Translations under genes and position numbers: made by a program
DNA from: Candidatus Kaistia colombiensis
GTDB lineage: Bacteria > Pseudomonadota > Alphaproteobacteria > Rhizobiales > Kaistiaceae
DNA length: 64,000 bases
Direction of reading: 5' to 3'
Assembly (NCBI GenBank): GCA_029203105.1
Contig: CP119318.1
Coordinates: 4,354,501-4,418,500 of the forward strand
Notes under the pieces: model-generated
The model's database searches: none
Told to the model about the DNA's origin: nothing
What the model saw: only the letters and a program-made list of their open reading frames with translations
Shown: piece after piece, positions 60,662-64,000 of the stretch
How the letters are laid out: each line of letters begins with the position of its first letter
How positions within the stretch are numbered: position 1 is the stretch's first letter

Positions 60662-61669
60662 TCAGCCCTTCAGCATGCCGTCGATGGCAAGCGCGTCGAT
60701 CGCCGCCAGTTCCTCGGCGGTGAAGGTCGGCTTGGCGAGGCTCGCCACCGCATCCTCGATCTGCTTGACCTTGCTGGCGCCGATCAATGCCGAGGTCATG
60801 CGGCCGTCGCGCATCACCCAGGAAAGCGCCATCTGCGCCAGCGTCTGGCCACGCTTCTTCGCGATCTCGTTCAGCCCCCTCACACGATCCAGATTCTGCG
60901 CCGAGAGCGCGCTCTCGCGCAGCGCCTGCGAATGGGTGACGCGGCTGTCGGCCGGGATGCCGTTCAGATAGCGGTCCGACAGCACGCCCTGCTCGAGCGG
61001 CGAGAACATGATGCAGCCCATGCCCTCGGTCTCCAACGTGTCGAGCAGCCGGTCCTTCTCGGTCCAGCGGTCGAGCATGGAATAGCGCGGCTGATGGATG
61101 ACGAGTGGCGTGCCGAGGCGGCGGGCGATCGCAGCGGCCTCGGCCGTCTGGGCCGAATTGTAGCTGGAAATGCCGACATAGAGCGCCTTGCCCTGGCGGA
61201 CGATCGAATCGAGCGCGCCGATCGTCTCCTCCAGCGGCGTCTCCGGATCGAAGCGGTGCGAATAGAAGATATCGACATAGTCGAGCTTCATCCGCTTCAG
61301 GCTCTGTTCCAGGCTGGCGATGAGATATTTGCGGCTGCCCCATTCGCCATAGGGGCCGGGCCACATCAGATAGCCAGCCTTGGACGAGATGATCATCTCG
61401 TCGCGATAGGGCTTGAAGTCGCCCGTCACCATGGTGCCGAAAAATTCTTCCGCCGCGCCGGGCGGCGGGCCGTAATTGTTGGCGAGATCGAAATGGGTGA
61501 TGCCGAGGTCGAAGGCGCGATGGCACATGGCGCGCATCGTCTCGACCTTTCCGTCATAGCCGAAATTGTGCCAGAGGCCGAGCGAGATCGCCGGCAGTTT
61601 CAACCCCGTCCGGCCGACGCGATTGTATTTCATCGCGCCGTAGCGATTGGCGGCAGCTTCATAGACCAT
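60662..61669 (-). CDS. Aldo/keto reductase (YghZ/glyceraldehyde-3-phosphate reductase-like)
   Basis: This 335-residue AKR shows ISLGLWHNFGYD, ITHFDLANNYGPPPG (catalytic Asp and Tyr), IISSKAGYLMWPGPYG (catalytic Lys), YVDIFYSHRFDPETPLEE and ALIGASKVKQIED. The GPPPG loop and length match YghZ-type (AKR14) enzymes that reduce small aldehydes with NADPH. The start ATG 61669 has AGGG upstream. Its neighbours include a dehydratase and an SDR, consistent with sugar-derived aldehydes as substrates. Confidence 0.87.
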   Translation of the reverse strand: MVYEAAANRYGAMKYNRVGRTGLKLPAISLGLWHNFGYDGKVETMRAMCHRAFDLGITHFDLANNYGPPPGAAEEFFGTMVTGDFKPYRDEMIISSKAGYLMWPGPYGEWGSRKYLIASLEQSLKRMKLDYVDIFYSHRFDPETPLEETIGALDSIVRQGKALYVGISSYNSAQTAEAAAIARRLGTPLVIHQPRYSMLDRWTEKDRLLDTLETEGMGCIMFSPLEQGVLSDRYLNGIPADSRVTHSQALRESALSAQNLDRVRGLNEIAKKRGQTLAQMALSWVMRDGRMTSALIGASKVKQIEDAVASLAKPTFTAEELAAIDALAIDGMLKG

Positions 61670-61951
61670 GGTGGAACCCTCAAGGATGCGAAGTGGTGCG
61701 GGCCCGATCGTGGCCGGGAAACGAACGAGCCATGCACCGAAAAATCGTCAAGCGAAGTGACAATTCTGGTCGCTTGCTGCATCCTCGTCAAGCTTGCGCG
61801 CGCCCGTCAGGCGCGGATCCCCGACCGGCATTTCGGCGCGCGGCGCGAGCCAGCCTCCTTGATTCCGCATCGCGTTGCGTGACCGGGTGGGCGGAGCGAT
61901 CAACGAGACGGGATAATTCGAGCGGGTCAAACCGCCGTTCAGGAGGACTGC

Positions 61952-62719
61952 ATGACGACGAAACTCTTTGACCTGACCGGCCGCGTCGCGCTCGTCACGG
62001 GTTCCAGCCGCGGCATCGGCTTCGCCATTGCTCGCGGTCTGGCAGAGGCCGGCGCCACGGTCGTGCTCAACGGCCGCGATGCGAAGACGCTGGAGCCGGC
62101 CGCGGCCGAGCTGCGCGACGCCGGCCTCAATGCCAGCGCCTCGGTGTTCGACGTCTGCGATGCCGACGCCGTGGCCAAGGCGGTGGACGCCATCGAGCGC
62201 GACATCGGTCCGATCGACATCGTCGTCAACAACGCTGGCACCCAGAAGCGCCTGCCGCTGGAGGATTTTACGCTGGAGCAATGGCGCGAAGTGCTGGCGA
62301 CCAATGTCGACGCCGCCTTCGTCGTCGGCCAGGCGGTGGCGCGCAAGATGATCCCGCGCAAGCGCGGCAAGATCATCAACATCTGCTCGGTGACGAGCGA
62401 ACTGGGCCGCGCGACAATCACGCCCTACTCGACCTCGAAGGGCGCGATCAAGATGATGACCAAGAGCATGTGCGCGGAATGGGCGAAGCACGGCATCAAC
62501 GTCAATGGCATCGGGCCGGGCTGGTTCAAGACCGAGCTGAACAAGGCGCTGGTCGAGAGCGAGAGCTTCCACGCCTGGTTGGCGCAGCGCGCGCCGATGG
62601 GCCGCTGGGGCGACACTCCAGAACTGGCCGGCGCCGCGATCTTCCTCGCCTCCGACGCATCGAGCTACGTCAACGGCCACATTCTCTATGTCGACGGCGG
62701 CGTGACGGCGGTCGTGTAG
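61952..62719 (+). CDS. Short-chain dehydrogenase (gluconate 5-dehydrogenase-like)
   Basis: This 255-residue SDR shows the cofactor motif ALVTGSSRGIGFAIA, VVNNAGTQKR, the catalytic Ser region INICSVTSELG with the Tyr-Lys pair in YSTSKGAIKM, and GHILYVDGGVTAVV. The features resemble gluconate 5-dehydrogenase (IdnO/Gno). It would oxidise or reduce a sugar or sugar acid. A perfect AGGAGG lies 5 bases before the ATG. It is followed by intergenic palindromes and the antiporter gene on the other strand. Confidence 0.88.
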   Translation: MTTKLFDLTGRVALVTGSSRGIGFAIARGLAEAGATVVLNGRDAKTLEPAAAELRDAGLNASASVFDVCDADAVAKAVDAIERDIGPIDIVVNNAGTQKRLPLEDFTLEQWREVLATNVDAAFVVGQAVARKMIPRKRGKIINICSVTSELGRATITPYSTSKGAIKMMTKSMCAEWAKHGINVNGIGPGWFKTELNKALVESESFHAWLAQRAPMGRWGDTPELAGAAIFLASDASSYVNGHILYVDGGVTAVV

Positions 62720-62835
62720 GCGCGGACAGGAGGGACCGGCGCGAGGCCCCACGCTCGCCGTCATCTTCGCGAAGGCGAGGATCCATGCAGCCGAGGCTTT
62801 TGGGCGGCCAGAGTCCCGATGGCGCGGCTGGATAG

Positions 62836-62856
62836 ATCCCGGATCAAGTCCGGGAT
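62836..62856. repeat. Short intergenic palindrome (ATCCCGGA family)
   Basis: ATCCCGGA and TCCGGGAT (62836-62843, 62849-62856) pair perfectly around TCAAG, followed by GACG. Together with GTCATC at 62760 and the GTCATCCC palindromes at 24768 and 5700 it belongs to a dispersed family of short intergenic repeats. Confidence 0.65.
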
Positions 62857-62902
62857 GACGCCGGAGGGAGTGGCGGGCGTGGCGTTCAAATGGCCGCCCC
62901 CC

Positions 62903-63999
62903 TCACCCCTCGTAGCGCGCTTCCATCAGGTCCAGTTCGCGGACCAGCTTGCGCGCCGTCTCGCTGCCGATCTTGCGGGTGCGCAGCAGCCGGTAGATCG
63001 TCATGCGCTCCGCCTTCAGGCCGGCGACGCGCAGGCGCGCCTCGATCGCCTCGACCTGGCGCGCCAGCGCCGCATCCTCGCCGGCGCGCGATTGCGCCTC
63101 GATGCGGGCGCGGTAGCGATCCATGATCCGCGCAGCCGCGGCGACATAGATGTCGGCGTCCGGCTTGCCTTCAGAAAGCTCGTGCTGGACACGCTCGACC
63201 TCGGCGATGGCCGCTTCCGCCGCGGTGGCGCGCGCTTGCTCTTCCTCGGCCCGCTGGGCGGTGTTCGTTTCCCGCTGCAGCCCGTGCAGCAGCAGCGGCA
63301 GGCCGATGCTGGCCGCGAGCAGCGACATGACGATAACACCCATCGCCAGGAAGATCGCGAGATCGCGCGCCGGGAACGGCGAGCCGTCGTTCAGCACCAG
63401 CGGCAGGGTCAGCACGCCGGCGAGCGTGATGGCGCCGCGCACGCCCGGCCAGGACATCGCCGCGACCAGCCGCCAGCTCGGCGCGCCAGATCTGTCCCCG
63501 CGCTTGCGCTCGCGCAGGCTGAAGCTGAGCGACACCCAGACCCAGGCGAAGCGCAGCACCGCCAGCCCAGCGTTGATGGCCACGACATAGAGCGCCAGCC
63601 AGCCCGGCTCGTGATGGCCGGTCACCGCGACAGTGCTCGGCGGCGCTGGCAGGATCGCCGGCAAGCTGTTCGCCCAGCAGCACGAAGATGATGCCGTTGA
63701 GCGGCAACTGGATCGTGTCCCACACCGAGTTGCGGCGCATCCGGGTGACGCCATCGCCTGGCCGCGAAGTCTCCGCGAAGGCTCATGGTCACGCCCGCGG
63801 CCACCGCCGCGAGGATGCCCGAGCAGTGGATGCTCCGCCAGCAGGTAGGCGCCGAACGGGATCAGCAGGCTGATCAGGATCTGCGAGCCGGTATCCTCGC
63901 CCCAGCGGCGCGTCGACCCAGCCTTCGCGCGTGATGCGCCAGGTCACGCGAACGCCGATCGCCGAGGCCGCCATCCGCCACCCAGACGAAGTTCAGCGC
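62903..63999 (-). pseudogene. CPA1 Na+/H+ antiporter with multiple frameshifts, truncated by window edge
   Basis: From about 63660 down to 62903 the frame is intact. It encodes the last membrane helices (WPGVRGAITLAGVLTLPLVL, the typical CPA1 GxRGAxxLA motif) and a cytoplasmic tail of about 110 charged residues. From about 63660 to the window end, the protein can be read only by switching frames at least five times. Recognisable pieces are LLIPFGAYLLAEH, LAAVAAGVTMS, MRRNSVWDTIQLPLNGIIF and VLLGEQL. Each switch fits one extra base, usually a repeat of its neighbour. This is either a decaying gene or low-quality sequence at a contig edge. Confidence 0.8.
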
Positions 64000-64000
64000 T

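Noticed and set aside
1..64000. tRNA, rRNA, prophage or insertion-sequence genes
   Set aside because: Reading the intergenic stretches gave no cloverleaf with T-loop consensus, no transposase or integrase motif and no phage structural gene.

Overview
The window is GC-rich, densely coded chromosomal DNA from an alphaproteobacterium, most likely of the order Hyphomicrobiales (Rhizobiales). That placement is inference. It rests on the rhizobial-type L-rhamnose locus (rhaDI divergent from rhaRTPQS and rhaUK), a Brucella-ure2-like urease operon with its own urea channel, and an intergenic repeat beginning GAGCGTTTTCGAGCGAAG of a kind I associate with rhizobia. I recognise no tRNA, rRNA, CRISPR array, phage gene or transposase.

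Layout. 0-9 kb: the end of a metallophosphoesterase gene; a four-gene efflux operon (YtcA-like lipoprotein, HlyD-type adaptor, FUSC pump, TolC-like outer-membrane factor); an AspT-type antiporter; a LuxR-family regulator with no luxI in the window. 9-17 kb: ureABCEFGD, a urea channel and a membrane protein with a potassium-channel-like pore segment. 17-23 kb: an orphan FUSC protein, a small anchored protein, a YbaK-type deacylase, a solute-binding protein with a long low-complexity insert, and two paralogous glycine-zipper lipoproteins. 23-38 kb: L-rhamnose uptake and catabolism, with an extra class II aldolase and a second FGGY kinase, ending at an RpiR-type regulator. 38.5-47.3 kb: a block that looks like a gamma-glutamylation amine or amino-alcohol pathway (FGase-type amidohydrolase, APC permease, glutamine-synthetase-like ligase, aldehyde dehydrogenase, iron alcohol dehydrogenase, PfkB kinase). 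It is interrupted by a PIN-toxin/antitoxin pair whose antitoxin has an unusual domain arrangement. 47-51 kb: a membrane hydrolase-like protein, an isoprenylcysteine-methyltransferase-like protein and a cyclopropane-fatty-acid synthase. 51-56 kb: an aldo/keto reductase, a LacI regulator and a four-gene minus-strand operon (RraA-like enzyme plus a polar-amino-acid-type ABC transporter). Near-identical LacI-type operators precede the regulator and the operon. 56-64 kb: a TerC protein, a polytopic membrane protein, an L-arabinonate-dehydratase-like enzyme divergent from a FadR-type regulator, an aldo/keto reductase, an SDR, and a CPA1 Na+/H+ antiporter with a cluster of single-base frameshifts at the window edge.

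Together the genes describe a nutritionally versatile soil or plant-associated lifestyle: sugar and sugar-acid catabolism, urea and amine nitrogen scavenging, and efflux of small, probably aromatic, compounds. The observations most worth following are the chimeric antitoxin inside a catabolic operon, the channel-like protein linked to urease, the solute-binding protein with its insert, the duplicated kinases around rhaU, the matched LacI operators, and the LuxR solo with an altered ligand pocket.
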